A stretch of DNA of 64,000 bases from Cyclobacteriaceae bacterium (GCA_016787725.1 JAEUTZ010000021.1:124001-188000), one strand, 5' to 3'; numbered from the stretch's first letter, positions 1-8,862 are shown. Notes: generated by a model not told the origin, from the letters alone. Made by a program: numbers and translations.

Positions 1-1627
1 CCGATGCATTTCCAAAATAAATTCCTGACCCGTTTGTCGAAGTTACCGAGATGTTTCCATTAATCGTAACCGTACCATCGTTTGCTAGTATGATTCCTGA
101 AGCGGTATTGGCATTGGTGCACGTAAGGGTAACATTTCCAGTGATCGTTGCTGTGCTCGCGGCATTCCGGGCAATAATGGTATTCACGGCTCCCGCGGTA
201 TTGCCACCATGATTAATGATCAGGTCTCCATTAATTTGATTCCCTACTGAGTTGATACCAACCTGCACCCGGGAGGTACCGGTATTATTAATCGTGAGTC
301 CTCCATTAAAGATATCTGGATTGGTATTGGCCAAATTAAACTGACCCGATCCGCTGTTTATGATGGTGCATGACCCTGTGAAGGTATTGCCTCCGGTTGA
401 ATCATCATCGGTAGCACCTGTCTTCTCCATTGTGGAGACACCACCAACCGTCATTCCATTCAGGAAAATTCGGGGTGCACGAAAATTTACATTACCGGCA
501 AAGGAAGCTCCCGGACCAACATCAAGGCGGGCAGTTCCCGTTAGCAGAATGGTATGGTTGTCAATAGCTCCAAATCGCTCCAAGCTAAGACGGCCGTCCG
601 GAAATGAACCAACGGTCAAAGTTCTGCCTGCAGCCAGCGTTGAACTGGCTGTCGCATTGTCGTTGAAATAAATTTCGTTGGCACTGCCTGTATTGGTTAT
701 AGCGATATTTCCATTGTAGGTAGATGTACCATTGACTCCCATCTGAATATCGGTAGCGGAATTTGTATTGGTAAGATTAATTGTTACCGTGCCACCGAAC
801 GTGGCTGAGGAACCTGTTCCTTGTAAAAACCGGTGGTTGCTTTGCAGCGTTCCAGCACAATTAATGGTGAAGGTGCCAGAAACGGAAAAACTGGTGTTGT
901 TCCCTTCGCTGACAAGGAATGACCAGGCATCAGCTCCACCCGATTTATTGGTATTGAGCGTAAGATCGGTAAACGTGGTAGTCTGCCCTCCGTGGTTATT
1001 AGCAAAATAGAAGCGATAGTTTCCATTGTTATTGAATATTGCTGGTGCGGTAAATTGATCACGGTTGGTGTTTCCAAGCAATACCCAGCCGCCTCCTAAA
1101 TTGGTAATAGTGGTAGTTCCATTGAATACATTGTTGCCGGTGCTGTTATCGTTATTGTTATCTGTTTTAGAAACAGTTACGGAGCCATTAAACGTGGAAC
1201 CGTTAAAGAATATCCGGCCTGTGCTTCCATTAACTTTAGCTCCGAATGTTGTACCATTGAAGGTTGTGCTGCCCGTTGTATTAAGGGTTAATGCCCCGGT
1301 GGCTCCTCCGTTATTGATAGTTCCGGTTGTAAAGGTATTATTACCGGTGGTCGTAAGGTCAAATCCATTCAGATCGATGGTGCCGGTATAGCCGTTCACC
1401 GTAATTCCCGCTACATTTGGAGCTATATCCAGTGTGCAATTCCCCAAACCGGTTGCATTAAAAAGTACGGCATCAGCCGGGCCTGGTACACCAACAGGTG
1501 ACCAATTTGCCCCGTTGTTCCAGTTGGACGCTCCGGCAGCCACCCAGGTTTTTTGAGCCAGGAGTTGGCCGGTGGATAAAACCACAAGGGCAGAAAGCAC
1601 TATGTAAGAATAGAGAATCTTTATCAT
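1..1627 (-). CDS. Large secreted Asn/Thr/Gly-rich repeat protein (N-terminal part, runs off left edge)
   Basis: Reading the minus strand from the ATG at 1627 gives 542 codons with no stop before the window edge. Residues 1-25 form a signal peptide ending QLLAQ. The mature part begins with a WVAAGASNWNNGANWS motif and continues with Thr/Asn/Gly-rich repeats of the kind GNNTFNG...TTTITN, which predict a right-handed beta-helix as in Bacteroidota adhesin-like surface proteins. The C-terminus, where a type IX sorting domain would lie, is outside the window. The plus-strand ORFs inside this span are antisense to it. The reading frame is clear; the surface/adhesin role is inference. Confidence 0.85.
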   Translation of the reverse strand, partial: MIKILYSYIVLSALVVLSTGQLLAQKTWVAAGASNWNNGANWSPVGVPGPADAVLFNATGLGNCTLDIAPNVAGITVNGYTGTIDLNGFDLTTTGNNTFTTGTINNGGATGALTLNTTGSTTFNGTTFGAKVNGSTGRIFFNGSTFNGSVTVSKTDNNNDNSTGNNVFNGTTTITNLGGGWVLLGNTNRDQFTAPAIFNNNGNYRFYFANNHGGQTTTFTDLTLNTNKSGGADAWSFLVSEGNNTSFSVSGTFTINCAGTLQSNHRFLQGTGSSATFGGTVTINLTNTNSATDIQMGVNGTSTYNGNIAITNTGSANEIYFNDNATASSTLAAGRTLTVGSFPDGRLSLERFGAIDNHTILLTGTARLDVGPGASFAGNVNFRAPRIFLNGMTVGGVSTMEKTGATDDDSTGGNTFTGSCTIINSGSGQFNLANTNPDIFNGGLTINNTGTSRVQVGINSVGNQINGDLIINHGGNTAGAVNTIIARNAASTATITGNVTLTCTNANTASGIILANDGTVTINGNISVTSTNGSGIYFGNAS

Positions 1628-1719
1628 AGAAATGTAACTAAAACCTCTAAAATTAACTGATTTATACCGCTTAATCCTCCTTGGTAAATGTACTTTTTGC
1701 AAAGATTTCAGATTTTTTC

Positions 1720-1733
1720 CTAACATCCGTGAG
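1720..1733. promoter_or_regulatory. Operator-like inverted repeat, second copy of the motif at 4131
   Basis: CTAACATCCGTGAG matches the perfect palindrome CTAACATCCGTTAG at 4131-4144 in 13 of 14 positions. It lies downstream of a possible -7 element (TACTTTTT, 1691-1698) and overlaps the likely start of the hydrolase gene. A CTAAC-N4-GTTAG half-site arrangement suits a dimeric TetR-type repressor, but no such regulator is in the window. Confidence 0.4.
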
Positions 1734-2583
1734 TAGAACTAAACACAAAATTCCAATTCCATTGCGGCTTGTGCGGTGGGTCTTTCCAAAAATTGAGCTG
1801 ATTTCCACTAAACTGGCAGTACTGTACCTCGAAAAAATCTTCTTTACTCCCTTAAAATATAAGACTCCGGTTAAAGAGCTTGAGACCGAGAGAGCAGCAG
1901 TAAAAGGCCTTTTGGATTGTCAAGGTAAAAAAATTCAGCTCTATGAGTGGGGAAGTTCTGCTGCTCCTTACGTCATGGTAGTGCATGGATGGGCAGGGCG
2001 TGCTACTCAGTTTCGCAAATTTGTTCCAGTCTTTAATCAGGCTGGAGTAAGGGTTGTTGGATTTGATGGACCCGCTCATGGCAAATCGGAAGGAAAGCGA
2101 ACTTCGATTGCGGAATTCGAGACTGTAATGAGGGAGATAGTGAAACAGAAAGGAGTTCCCTTGGCCATCCTGGCACATTCCTTTGGAGGTGGGGCTGCTT
2201 TGTTTGCCATTCGAAATGGGTTGCCGGTAACCAAGCTGATTAACATCGCCAGCCCGACCATAAGTGACGAAATTATCAAGTCTTTTTTAACAGCCATCAA
2301 CGGATCATGGCCAACCGGTCTTCGGTTTAAAGAATTTATAAAAGTGAAATTTGGACGACCCTTTGAGGATTTTACGGCTATGAATATCATTAGGGGAATA
2401 ACAGGGTTGAACTTGATGCTTATTCACGACACAGAAGATAAAGAAGTGCGGATAATTCAGGCCCAGACACTGGCGAAGGAATATCCGCCCACAAAAATGT
2501 TAATTACGAATGGGTTAGGGCATAACAGGATTCTTAAAGATGATACCGTAATACAAGCTTGCTTGGATTTTGTGAGGAATTAG
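1729..2583 (+). CDS. Alpha/beta hydrolase
   Basis: Alpha/beta-hydrolase fold enzyme of 284 residues, substrate unknown. The oxyanion motif VVHGWAG is near residue 85, the nucleophile elbow AHSFGG has Ser near 151, the acid is probably the Asp in HDTEDKE, and the catalytic His is in GLGHNR near 265. There is no ATG at the 5' end. Possible starts are TTG 1681, GTG 1729, TTG 1762 and GTG 1771; GTG 1729 is chosen because 1681 precedes the apparent promoter. The N-terminal PLRLVRW...FFTPLKYKTP segment is typical of Bacteroidota hydrolases of this group. It is probably a single-gene unit under the operator-like site at its 5' end. Confidence 0.8.
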   Translation: MSRTKHKIPIPLRLVRWVFPKIELISTKLAVLYLEKIFFTPLKYKTPVKELETERAAVKGLLDCQGKKIQLYEWGSSAAPYVMVVHGWAGRATQFRKFVPVFNQAGVRVVGFDGPAHGKSEGKRTSIAEFETVMREIVKQKGVPLAILAHSFGGGAALFAIRNGLPVTKLINIASPTISDEIIKSFLTAINGSWPTGLRFKEFIKVKFGRPFEDFTAMNIIRGITGLNLMLIHDTEDKEVRIIQAQTLAKEYPPTKMLITNGLGHNRILKDDTVIQACLDFVRN

Positions 2584-2760
2584 ACCCTTTTGTAACTTTT
2601 AGGTCTCGAAAGCGTCTGAATCTCAAAAATTGCGGTACCGTTTATCAGAACAAATTGACATTTCTTCTCATTTTTGAAACCAAAATTGGAATTTCGAGTA
2701 AAACGATAGACGGATAAACTTTTCTGGACGTTTCATCATCAAAAAAATAATCAACAAGGT

Positions 2761-3486
2761 ATGCCCAACATAATTAAGACCACCCACATCTCCAAAGTAT
2801 ATAAGATGGGCAATAACATCGTAAATGCCCTTCAGGACATTTCAATCTCCATTGAAAAGGGAGAGTATGTGGCATTTATGGGACCTTCAGGCTCGGGGAA
2901 GTCAACCCTGATGAATATTGTAGGGTGCCTCGACTCGCCTACCACGGGCGAATACTGGCTTAATAACCAATTGGTGAGCGATATGACCGAGAATGAACTG
3001 GCTGTTGTCAGGAATAAGGAGATTGGCTTTGTATTTCAGACGTTTAATTTGTTACCACGGGCAACCGCACTTGATAATGTGGCATTGCCATTAATTTATG
3101 CCGGCTACAGTCGCAGTGAACGGGAAGAAATGGCAATGACTGCGCTGGAAAACGTTAGCCTGGGCGACCGACATCATCATAAGCCTAATGAACTTTCGGG
3201 TGGTCAGCGGCAACGAGTTGCTATTGCGCGTGCATTGGTTAACAATCCTTCTATTATTCTGGCCGATGAACCTACAGGGAATCTTGACTCCAAAACATCG
3301 TATGAGATCATGACGTTGTTTCACGAACTGCATGAAAAGGGCAATACCATCATTATGGTAACACACGAAGATGACATTGCTCATTATGCACACCGGATTA
3401 TTCGTTTGAAAGATGGTTTGATTGAGTGGGATAGGGGGAATGAGAACATTACGCGTGCCACTTCCCCAGTGGCCGTTGCTCATTAG
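2761..3486 (+). CDS. ABC transporter ATP-binding protein, LolD/MacB type
   Basis: The 241-residue protein is a cytoplasmic ATPase of the LolD/MacB/FtsE group, which normally drives lipoprotein release or efflux together with FtsX-like permeases. Walker A GPSGSGKS is at residues 41-48, a Q-loop lies in [17 protein letters not shown], the signature is LSGGQRQR and Walker B is IILADEP, followed by the D-loop and the H-loop His in VTHEDD. No permease or periplasmic adaptor gene is nearby, so the ATPase is an orphan here and its partner must be encoded elsewhere. The ATG at 2761 gives the standard N-terminus of the family. Confidence 0.9.
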   Translation: MPNIIKTTHISKVYKMGNNIVNALQDISISIEKGEYVAFMGPSGSGKSTLMNIVGCLDSPTTGEYWLNNQLVSDMTENELAVVRNKEIGFVFQTFNLLPRATALDNVALPLIYAGYSRSEREEMAMTALENVSLGDRHHHKPNELSGGQRQRVAIARALVNNPSIILADEPTGNLDSKTSYEIMTLFHELHEKGNTIIMVTHEDDIAHYAHRIIRLKDGLIEWDRGNENITRATSPVAVAH

Positions 3487-3566
3487 ATTGTAAAAAAGAG
3501 TTTCAGGTCGGCCTTTCTATAGATTTGGTTTTTGTTTCTTGACAACAATTACCGGAACTTTAAGTA

Positions 3567-4118
3567 ATGAAAATCTATACGAAAACAGGTGATGCCGGAA
3601 CCACCTCTCTTTTCAGCGGAAGGCGGGTGTTGAAGTCGGAGCTTCGAATTGACACCTACGGCACCGTAGATGAACTCAATTCCTGGTTGGGGGTATTACG
3701 CGATCAACCAGTAAATCAATCCCGAAAGGATCTACTCATTGAGATTCAGGATCGACTTTTTACTATCGGCTCCATTCTTGCCACCGAACCTGGAAATGCC
3801 CAGGTGAAAATTCCAACTCTATTGGAAAGTGATGTTGCATTGCTCGAAAGAAAAATGGATGCGATTGATTCACAATTGCCACCCATGCGATCGTTTATAT
3901 TGCCCGGTGGACATCCCGCAGTTTCGTTTGGTCATGTTGCCCGTACGGTTTGTCGCAGAGCTGAGCGACTTGTTATTGCCCTGAGCCAGACTGAGGAAAT
4001 TGACCCTTTCGTAATCAAATACTTAAATCGGCTTTCGGACTATTTATTCATGCTTTGCAGAATGATGGCGCATGAGTTGAAGGCCGAAGAAACGCCCTGG
4101 AAACCAAAATTGATCTAA
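3567..4118 (+). CDS. Cob(I)yrinic acid a,c-diamide adenosyltransferase, PduO type
   Basis: The enzyme transfers the adenosyl group of ATP to cob(I)alamin to make adenosylcobalamin. The family's ATP-binding N-terminus is present (MKIYTKTGDAGTTSLFSG, residues 1-18), followed by TYGTVDELNSWLG, and the C-terminal helix carries the conserved VCRRAERLV motif. Length (183 residues) is normal for the PduO/EutT-like trimeric form. It lies 80 bp after the ABC ATPase gene and is not obviously co-regulated with the aminotransferase downstream, whose promoter begins just after the stop codon. Confidence 0.92.
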   Translation: MKIYTKTGDAGTTSLFSGRRVLKSELRIDTYGTVDELNSWLGVLRDQPVNQSRKDLLIEIQDRLFTIGSILATEPGNAQVKIPTLLESDVALLERKMDAIDSQLPPMRSFILPGGHPAVSFGHVARTVCRRAERLVIALSQTEEIDPFVIKYLNRLSDYLFMLCRMMAHELKAEETPWKPKLI

Positions 4119-4130
4119 TCTAATTTTAAC

Positions 4131-4144
4131 CTAACATCCGTTAG
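4131..4144. promoter_or_regulatory. Perfect CTAAC-N4-GTTAG palindrome overlapping the -33 region
   Basis: CTAACATCCGTTAG is a perfect 5-4-5 inverted repeat. Its right arm falls about 19 bp upstream of the -7 box at 4164-4171, that is, on the -33 position of the aminotransferase promoter, which suits repression. A near-identical copy is at 1720-1733. Confidence 0.55.
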
Positions 4145-4163
4145 TCAATCTGTTTTATAGTTG

Positions 4164-4171
4164 TATTTTTG
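4164..4171 (+). promoter_or_regulatory. -7 promoter element (TATTTTTG) of the aminotransferase gene
   Basis: TATTTTTG matches the Bacteroidota -7 consensus TAnnTTTG and lies 22 bp before the ATG at 4193. This also argues that the in-frame TTG at 4169, which lies inside the box, is not the start codon. Confidence 0.55.
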
Positions 4172-4192
4172 GGCGTCAAAAAATTTCAGATT

Positions 4193-5257
4193 ATGGTTGA
4201 TACGCTTAAAATAACAACCAACAAGGTTGCTCAATCCAGATTGTCCCAAATTGACTTTTCCAATCTTCCCTTTGGAAAGGTTTATTCCGATCATATGTTC
4301 ATAGCAGATTACCGTCAGAAAGATTGGAGCAACTTGCGGATTGTGCCCTATGGCTCTATGCCGATTAGCCCGGCTACACCCGCCTTGCACTATGGGCAAT
4401 CCATTTTTGAAGGGATGAAGGCGTATGCATCCCCGAGCAAGGAAGCGCTGGTATTTCGACCACTCGAAAATTGGAAACGCATGAACATTTCGGCTGAGCG
4501 AATGTGCATGCCGGCAATCCCGGAAGAATTGTTTATGGAGAGCCTCACTGCCCTGATCGACCTGGATCGAAACTGGATTCCAACGCAGGAAGGAAGTTCA
4601 TTATACATCCGGCCGTTTATGTTTTCTGCAGATGAGTTTATTGGCATCCGCCCTTCGGAGGATTTTACATTCATGATTATTCTGAGCCCGGTGGGCCCAT
4701 ATTACTCAACGCCTGTAAAAGTAAAAATTGAAACGCATTATACCCGGGCGGTGGAAGGGGGGACGGGTTACGCAAAAGCGGGCGGTAATTATGGAGGCGC
4801 CATTTATCCGGCAAAATTAGCCCAAGATCAAGGCTATCATCAGTTAATCTGGACCGATGGCAAGTCACATGAGTATGTAGAGGAAAGCGGCACCATGAAT
4901 GTTATGTTTGTCATTGATAACGTACTTGTAACACCGGAACTGAGTGATTCGATTTTAGCCGGAATTACACGCCAAAGCGTATTAGAACTGGCACGCCACT
5001 GGGGCATGAATGTTGAAGAGCGAAAGATTCCGGTCAAGGAGTTGGTCACCGCGTTGAAACAGGGCAATGTACAAGAAGCTTTCGGAGTTGGAACGGCCGC
5101 CACCATTGCACACATTGAATTGATTGGGTATGAAGGAAAGGACTACCAGCTCCCTCCCATTCCTAAGCGAACGTTTGCAAATAAAGTTTTCAAAGCGTTG
5201 GAAGATATAAAGCGAGGGAATAGTCCTGATCCATATGGTTGGGTGCACAGAATTTAG
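4193..5257 (+). CDS. ilvE: Branched-chain amino acid aminotransferase
   Basis: PLP enzyme of fold type IV that interconverts Leu, Ile and Val with their 2-oxo acids using 2-oxoglutarate/glutamate. From the ATG at 4193 it has 354 residues. The PLP lysine is in YAKAGGNYGG near residue 194, the phosphate-binding region includes VEESGTMNVMF, and GVGTAATI lies near the C-terminus. The length and the KxGGNYG motif fit the eukaryotic/BCAT2-like class of IlvE common in Bacteroidota. It has its own promoter, an operator-like palindrome on the -33 position and a terminator, so it is probably monocistronic. The N-terminal IRPFMFSADEFIGIRPSEDF segment also fits. Confidence 0.93.
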   Translation: MVDTLKITTNKVAQSRLSQIDFSNLPFGKVYSDHMFIADYRQKDWSNLRIVPYGSMPISPATPALHYGQSIFEGMKAYASPSKEALVFRPLENWKRMNISAERMCMPAIPEELFMESLTALIDLDRNWIPTQEGSSLYIRPFMFSADEFIGIRPSEDFTFMIILSPVGPYYSTPVKVKIETHYTRAVEGGTGYAKAGGNYGGAIYPAKLAQDQGYHQLIWTDGKSHEYVEESGTMNVMFVIDNVLVTPELSDSILAGITRQSVLELARHWGMNVEERKIPVKELVTALKQGNVQEAFGVGTAATIAHIELIGYEGKDYQLPPIPKRTFANKVFKALEDIKRGNSPDPYGWVHRI

Positions 5258-5265
5258 TGTTTACG

Positions 5266-5289
5266 AAAGCGGCTAAACCCGCTTTTTTT
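5266..5289 (+). terminator. Intrinsic terminator after the aminotransferase gene
   Basis: AAAGCGG and CCGCTTT form a 7-bp stem around a 6-base loop, followed by a run of T residues, starting 9 bp after the stop codon. Confidence 0.8.
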
Positions 5290-5314
5290 GTTTCTTGCCT
5301 AAGGATTTTAAATC

Positions 5315-5833
5315 GTGATTGTGCACTATCAAATCAGGTTGTTGTTCGTGGTTGGCATTTGCTTTGCCAGCATGGTTGCTTGTAGCCAAAATCAGCTCGT
5401 ATTGCTGAAGCGGGGAAACGTCATTGCCCGGTTCAACGAAGGTGAAACCATGAAATTTAAAATGCGAGATAAATCCGTATTGGAGGGAGTGGCCATCCGG
5501 TTCACCGATGTTTCGGTCATTACTCTGGGCGATACCGTTGATTTTGCCGCTATTGAAAAGATCAATGTAAAGGGTAGAAGGAAGTCTACGACCCTAAATA
5601 AAGTGGGAACCGTTTTGATGATTGCTGGCATAGGATATTTTGTAATCGACCAAGTAAATACCTTGTTGTTCGTGGAGGGACAAAGCGGAATCGACCAGGA
5701 TGTTGTCAAAGCCTCCATCGCATTAACTGCCACGGGTGCCGCCTTGAAGTACATCCGAAGTCCGTATCAAAAGCTTCGGGGGATATCCTTGCGCAGGGTA
5801 GATTCTAGTTCCCGTTATTACAAATACGATTGA
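5315..5833 (+). CDS. Hypothetical lipoprotein or secreted protein with two membrane-like segments
   Basis: I do not recognise the family. The 172-residue protein starts with a hydrophobic leader (LLFVVGICFASMVAC) whose MVAC resembles a lipobox, so it may be a lipoprotein; cleavage as a normal secreted protein is also possible. A beta-rich stretch up to about residue 90 (GNVIARFNEGETMKFKMRDK, VITLGDTVDFAAIEKI) is followed by two hydrophobic segments around 95-115 and 130-148, then a basic, Tyr/Arg-rich tail. Starts are GTG at 5315 or 5321. It lies between the aminotransferase terminator and prfB. Confidence 0.65.
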   Translation: MIVHYQIRLLFVVGICFASMVACSQNQLVLLKRGNVIARFNEGETMKFKMRDKSVLEGVAIRFTDVSVITLGDTVDFAAIEKINVKGRRKSTTLNKVGTVLMIAGIGYFVIDQVNTLLFVEGQSGIDQDVVKASIALTATGAALKYIRSPYQKLRGISLRRVDSSSRYYKYD

Positions 5834-5895
5834 GTTGAATCTCACTATCAATTCTCAGAAGAACCTGTTACCTTCGCGCTGAATTTTAATAAATC

Positions 5896-6997
5896 ATGAC
5901 CTCCGAACAATTAAAGGATCTGAAAGTCCGTGTTGCCGCCCTCAGGCGGTATCTTTGACTACGATCGAAAAATCGTAGAAATTCAAGACGAAGAACGAAT
6001 TACCCACCAGGCGGACTTCTGGAATAAACCCAAAGAAGCCGAGACCATCCTAAAGAATATCCGTACCAAAAAAATCTGGACCGATGCATTTGATCAGGTG
6101 AGCAAATTACTGGATGATCTGGATGTACTGAATGAATTTCATGAAGCCGGGGATGTCTCCGAAGAGGAGCTCGACAAAGAATATTTGAAAGCAGCCACGG
6201 CCATTGAGGAGTTGGAGTTTAAGAAGATGCTGAGTAAAGAAGAAGATCAACTCAGTGCGGTGATTGAAATTAACCCGGGAGCGGGTGGTACGGAAAGTAA
6301 CGACTGGGCTGAAATGCTTAACCGGATGTACATCATGTGGGGTGAGAAAAACGGTTATAAAGTTTCACAGATTGATTACCAGGCGGGCGAAGTGGCTGGG
6401 ATAAAATCCGCGACCCTGGAGATTGAAGGTCCTTTTGCCTATGGTAAGTTAAAGTCAGAGATCGGAGTTCATCGCCTGGTGCGCATTTCGCCTTTCGATT
6501 CAAACCAGCGGAGGCATACCTCCTTTGCCTCCGTCTTTGTCTATCCCAAAGTGGACGACTCCATACAGATCGAAGTAAATCCTGCGGATGTGGAAATCCA
6601 AACCTCGCGCTCGGGTGGCGCGGGAGGTCAGAATGTGAATAAGGTAGAAACGAAAGTACAATTGACTCATAAACCTACCGGAATTGTGATTGTTTGCCAG
6701 GTGGAACGTTCGCAGCATGCCAATCGGGAGCGGGCCATGCAAATGCTAAAATCAAAGTTGTACCAGTTGGAAATGGAGAAACGCAATGCCGCACGCGATA
6801 AAATTGAAGCTGGTAAAATGAAGATTGATTTCGGATCACAAATCAGAAATTATGTGTTGCATCCTTACAAACTGGTAAAAGATGCGCGCACGGGCGTGGA
6901 ACGCCATGATGCTCAAAATGTACTGGATGGTGATCTCGATGATTTTATCAAAGCCTATTTATTGGAAGATCAGGAATCTGCATCCGAGCAATCCTAA
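5896..6997 (+). CDS. prfB: Peptide chain release factor 2, expressed by programmed +1 frameshift
   Basis: RF2 recognises UGA and UAA stop codons and triggers peptide release on the ribosome. The ATG at 5896 opens a 20-codon reading frame that ends at TGA 5956-5958; shifting +1 at CTT-TGA continues in the next frame at GAC 5957 and gives a 366-residue protein, the usual RF2 length. The SPF tripeptide that reads the stop codon is in [11 protein letters not shown] and the catalytic GGQ is in [12 protein letters not shown] plain ORF search would start this gene at GTG 5930 and lose the N-terminus. The MFS gene begins on the next base after the stop. Confidence 0.95.
5944..5959 (+). promoter_or_regulatory. 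prfB autoregulatory frameshift site
   Basis: AGGCGG (5944-5949) lies 3 bases before the slippery CTTTGAC (5953-5959), the arrangement known from prfB in many bacteria. RF2 shortage stalls the ribosome at the weak UGA-C stop and favours the +1 slip, so RF2 controls its own synthesis. The Shine-Dalgarno-like element persists here although most genes in the window lack such sites. Confidence 0.93.
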
Positions 6998-8170
6998 TTG
7001 ACGTTGAGCAAATCGCATCGCGTGTATACCCGTTCTTTTTGGTGGCTGTGCCTGAGTACATTATTGTTTTTTGCCAGCTTTAATATGATTATTCCGGAAC
7101 TTCCGGATTATCTGACGCAATTAGGAGGAGCACAGTACAAGGGATTAATCATTTCGTTGTTTACTATAACAGCCATGATCTCACGGCCATTTAGCGGTCG
7201 GCTGGCTGATAAAATTGGTCGGGTTCCGGTTATGATTTTTGGAGCTGCGGTGTGTTTTACATGCAGCTTGTTTTATCCCGTTGTCTCCTCGCTAGCCGGA
7301 TTTTTTCTGCTTCGGTTCATCCATGGATTTTCTACCGGATTTACACCCACCGGTACAACTGCGTATCTGGCCGATATCATTCCTTCGGATCGGAGAGGGG
7401 AAGCAATGGGTATTTTGGGAACAGCCAGCGCCATTGGCATGGCGGGTGGTCCGGCTCTGGGGGGCCTGTTAGCCAATCAATTCAATCTCGATATCCTATT
7501 TTACAGTTCGTCCTTTCTAGCCCTTGTTGCCATAGTGATTTTGTGGCGCACCAAAGAAACATTAAAGACGAAATCACCTTTTTCACTTGACTCCATTAAA
7601 GTCAATAAGGACGACATCTTCGAACCGCTCGTGCTGGCACCGTGCCTGGTTATGGTGCTCACGGCTTTTGCCTATGGGTGTGTGTTTACGATCATTCCGG
7701 ACTTTGGTCAGTTTTTAGGAATCCGAAACAAAGGACTCTTGTTTACTTACCTTACCGTTGCATCACTCATCATCCGCTTAGTTGCCGGCAAGGCATCCGA
7801 TCGGTACGGTCGGGTTTCGGTTTTGCGAATTAGTACATTCTTTATCATAATTTCAATGTTGGTGATTGGTACGGCTAACACTACCACTCAACTAATTATA
7901 GGCGTAACGGTGTATGGATTTGCGCAGGGCTCTACTTCGCCCACGTTGTTAGCCTGGGCAACGGACCTAAGTGATGACCGGTTTAAAGGCCGGGGCATCG
8001 CTTCACTTTATATATTTATGGAGTTGGGCATTGGGTTGGGAGCATTTATTTCAGGATGGATTTATAGGAATGATCCTTCGCAGTTTTTTGTTACCTTTTC
8101 TGTAAGCAGTGGATTGGCGGCAGCAGCCTTCATTTATCTTTTCTTGAAACCTTACTTGGTTAAGGCATGA
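6998..8170 (+). CDS. Major facilitator superfamily transporter
   Basis: This 390-residue inner-membrane transporter of the drug/sugar-exporter MFS type has about 12 hydrophobic segments. Motif A is visible after the second helix (SGRLADKIGRVPV) and again in the second half (AGKASDRYGRVSV), and a motif-C-like glycine-rich helix (GILGTASAIGMAGGPALGG) points to an exporter (antiporter) subfamily. Start is TTG 6998, the base after the prfB stop, or TTG 7004; no ATG fits. It overlaps the next gene by 4 bp (ATGA), so the two are translationally coupled. The substrate cannot be told. Confidence 0.87.
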   Translation: MTLSKSHRVYTRSFWWLCLSTLLFFASFNMIIPELPDYLTQLGGAQYKGLIISLFTITAMISRPFSGRLADKIGRVPVMIFGAAVCFTCSLFYPVVSSLAGFFLLRFIHGFSTGFTPTGTTAYLADIIPSDRRGEAMGILGTASAIGMAGGPALGGLLANQFNLDILFYSSSFLALVAIVILWRTKETLKTKSPFSLDSIKVNKDDIFEPLVLAPCLVMVLTAFAYGCVFTIIPDFGQFLGIRNKGLLFTYLTVASLIIRLVAGKASDRYGRVSVLRISTFFIIISMLVIGTANTTTQLIIGVTVYGFAQGSTSPTLLAWATDLSDDRFKGRGIASLYIFMELGIGLGAFISGWIYRNDPSQFFVTFSVSSGLAAAAFIYLFLKPYLVKA

Positions 8171-8835
8171 TGAAACAAGTACCCTTTTATCTTTTTATCA
8201 TCATTGGAGCAATCCATTTGGCAGCCGTAACTTTTGGTCTGGAGTCAGTGAGCCTCTTATCCAAGCCGTTGATCATGATGACACTGGCAGGCTATTATTG
8301 GGCGCAAACTACTAAGTCCGACTATTTGTTTATTACCGCGATGTTGTTCTGTTGGGCCGGTGACGTTTTGCTGATGTATCAGCAAGCAGAGATTTTCTTT
8401 ATGTTAGGATTAACCTCCTTTTTGATTGGGCATATGCTGTACATTTTCGCGTATCGCAAGTTCAGGTTTAGGAAATCCATCAACACATTGTTGCCAACAC
8501 AAAGGATTCGATATGCATTGCCCATTATCCTCGCAGGAACCGGACTGGTTACAGTTTTGTATCCGTTCCTGGGTAGTTTAAAAGTACCGGTGATGATTTA
8601 TGCCTTGGTAATCACGATCATGACGCTTCAGGCTTTATTCCGTTTCGGGTTTACCAACACCCGAAGTTTTGCATTCATTTTAATCGGAGCGTTGCTTTTT
8701 ATGACTTCGGATTCCTTATTGGCTGTAAACAAATTTATGACGCCTTGGCCATTTGCTTCATTGAGCATAATGGCCACCTACATCGCAGCCCAATTTTTAA
8801 TTGTGGAAGGAGTTCTGGCTCATCCGAAGGAATAA
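8167..8835 (+). CDS. YhhN/TMEM86 family membrane protein
   Basis: The 222-residue integral membrane protein has about seven hydrophobic helices and carries the family's conserved polar residues (GYYWAQTTKSDY, FCWAGDVLLM, FLIGHMLYIFAY, LIGALLFMTSDSLLAVNKF). Animal members (TMEM86) hydrolyse the vinyl-ether bond of lysoplasmalogens; the bacterial role is not settled. The start overlaps the MFS stop as ATGA, and a second ATG follows directly at 8170. The operon ends at the hairpin at 8833-8862. Confidence 0.85.
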   Translation: MMKQVPFYLFIIIGAIHLAAVTFGLESVSLLSKPLIMMTLAGYYWAQTTKSDYLFITAMLFCWAGDVLLMYQQAEIFFMLGLTSFLIGHMLYIFAYRKFRFRKSINTLLPTQRIRYALPIILAGTGLVTVLYPFLGSLKVPVMIYALVITIMTLQALFRFGFTNTRSFAFILIGALLFMTSDSLLAVNKFMTPWPFASLSIMATYIAAQFLIVEGVLAHPKE

Positions 8836-8862
8836 AAAAATCCTTCCGGGTGGAAGGATTTA
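8833..8862. terminator. Bidirectional terminator between convergent genes
   Basis: AATCCTTCC (8839-8847) pairs with GGAAGGATT (8852-8860) around GGGT. The A-run on the left gives a strong T-tail for the minus-strand head-GIN gene; on the plus strand the tail is weaker. Confidence 0.8.

Noticed and set aside
360-1391. Several plus-strand ORFs of 80-108 codons
   Set aside because: They are antisense to the 542-codon minus-strand frame, which has a signal peptide and repeats; their own residue composition is atypical.
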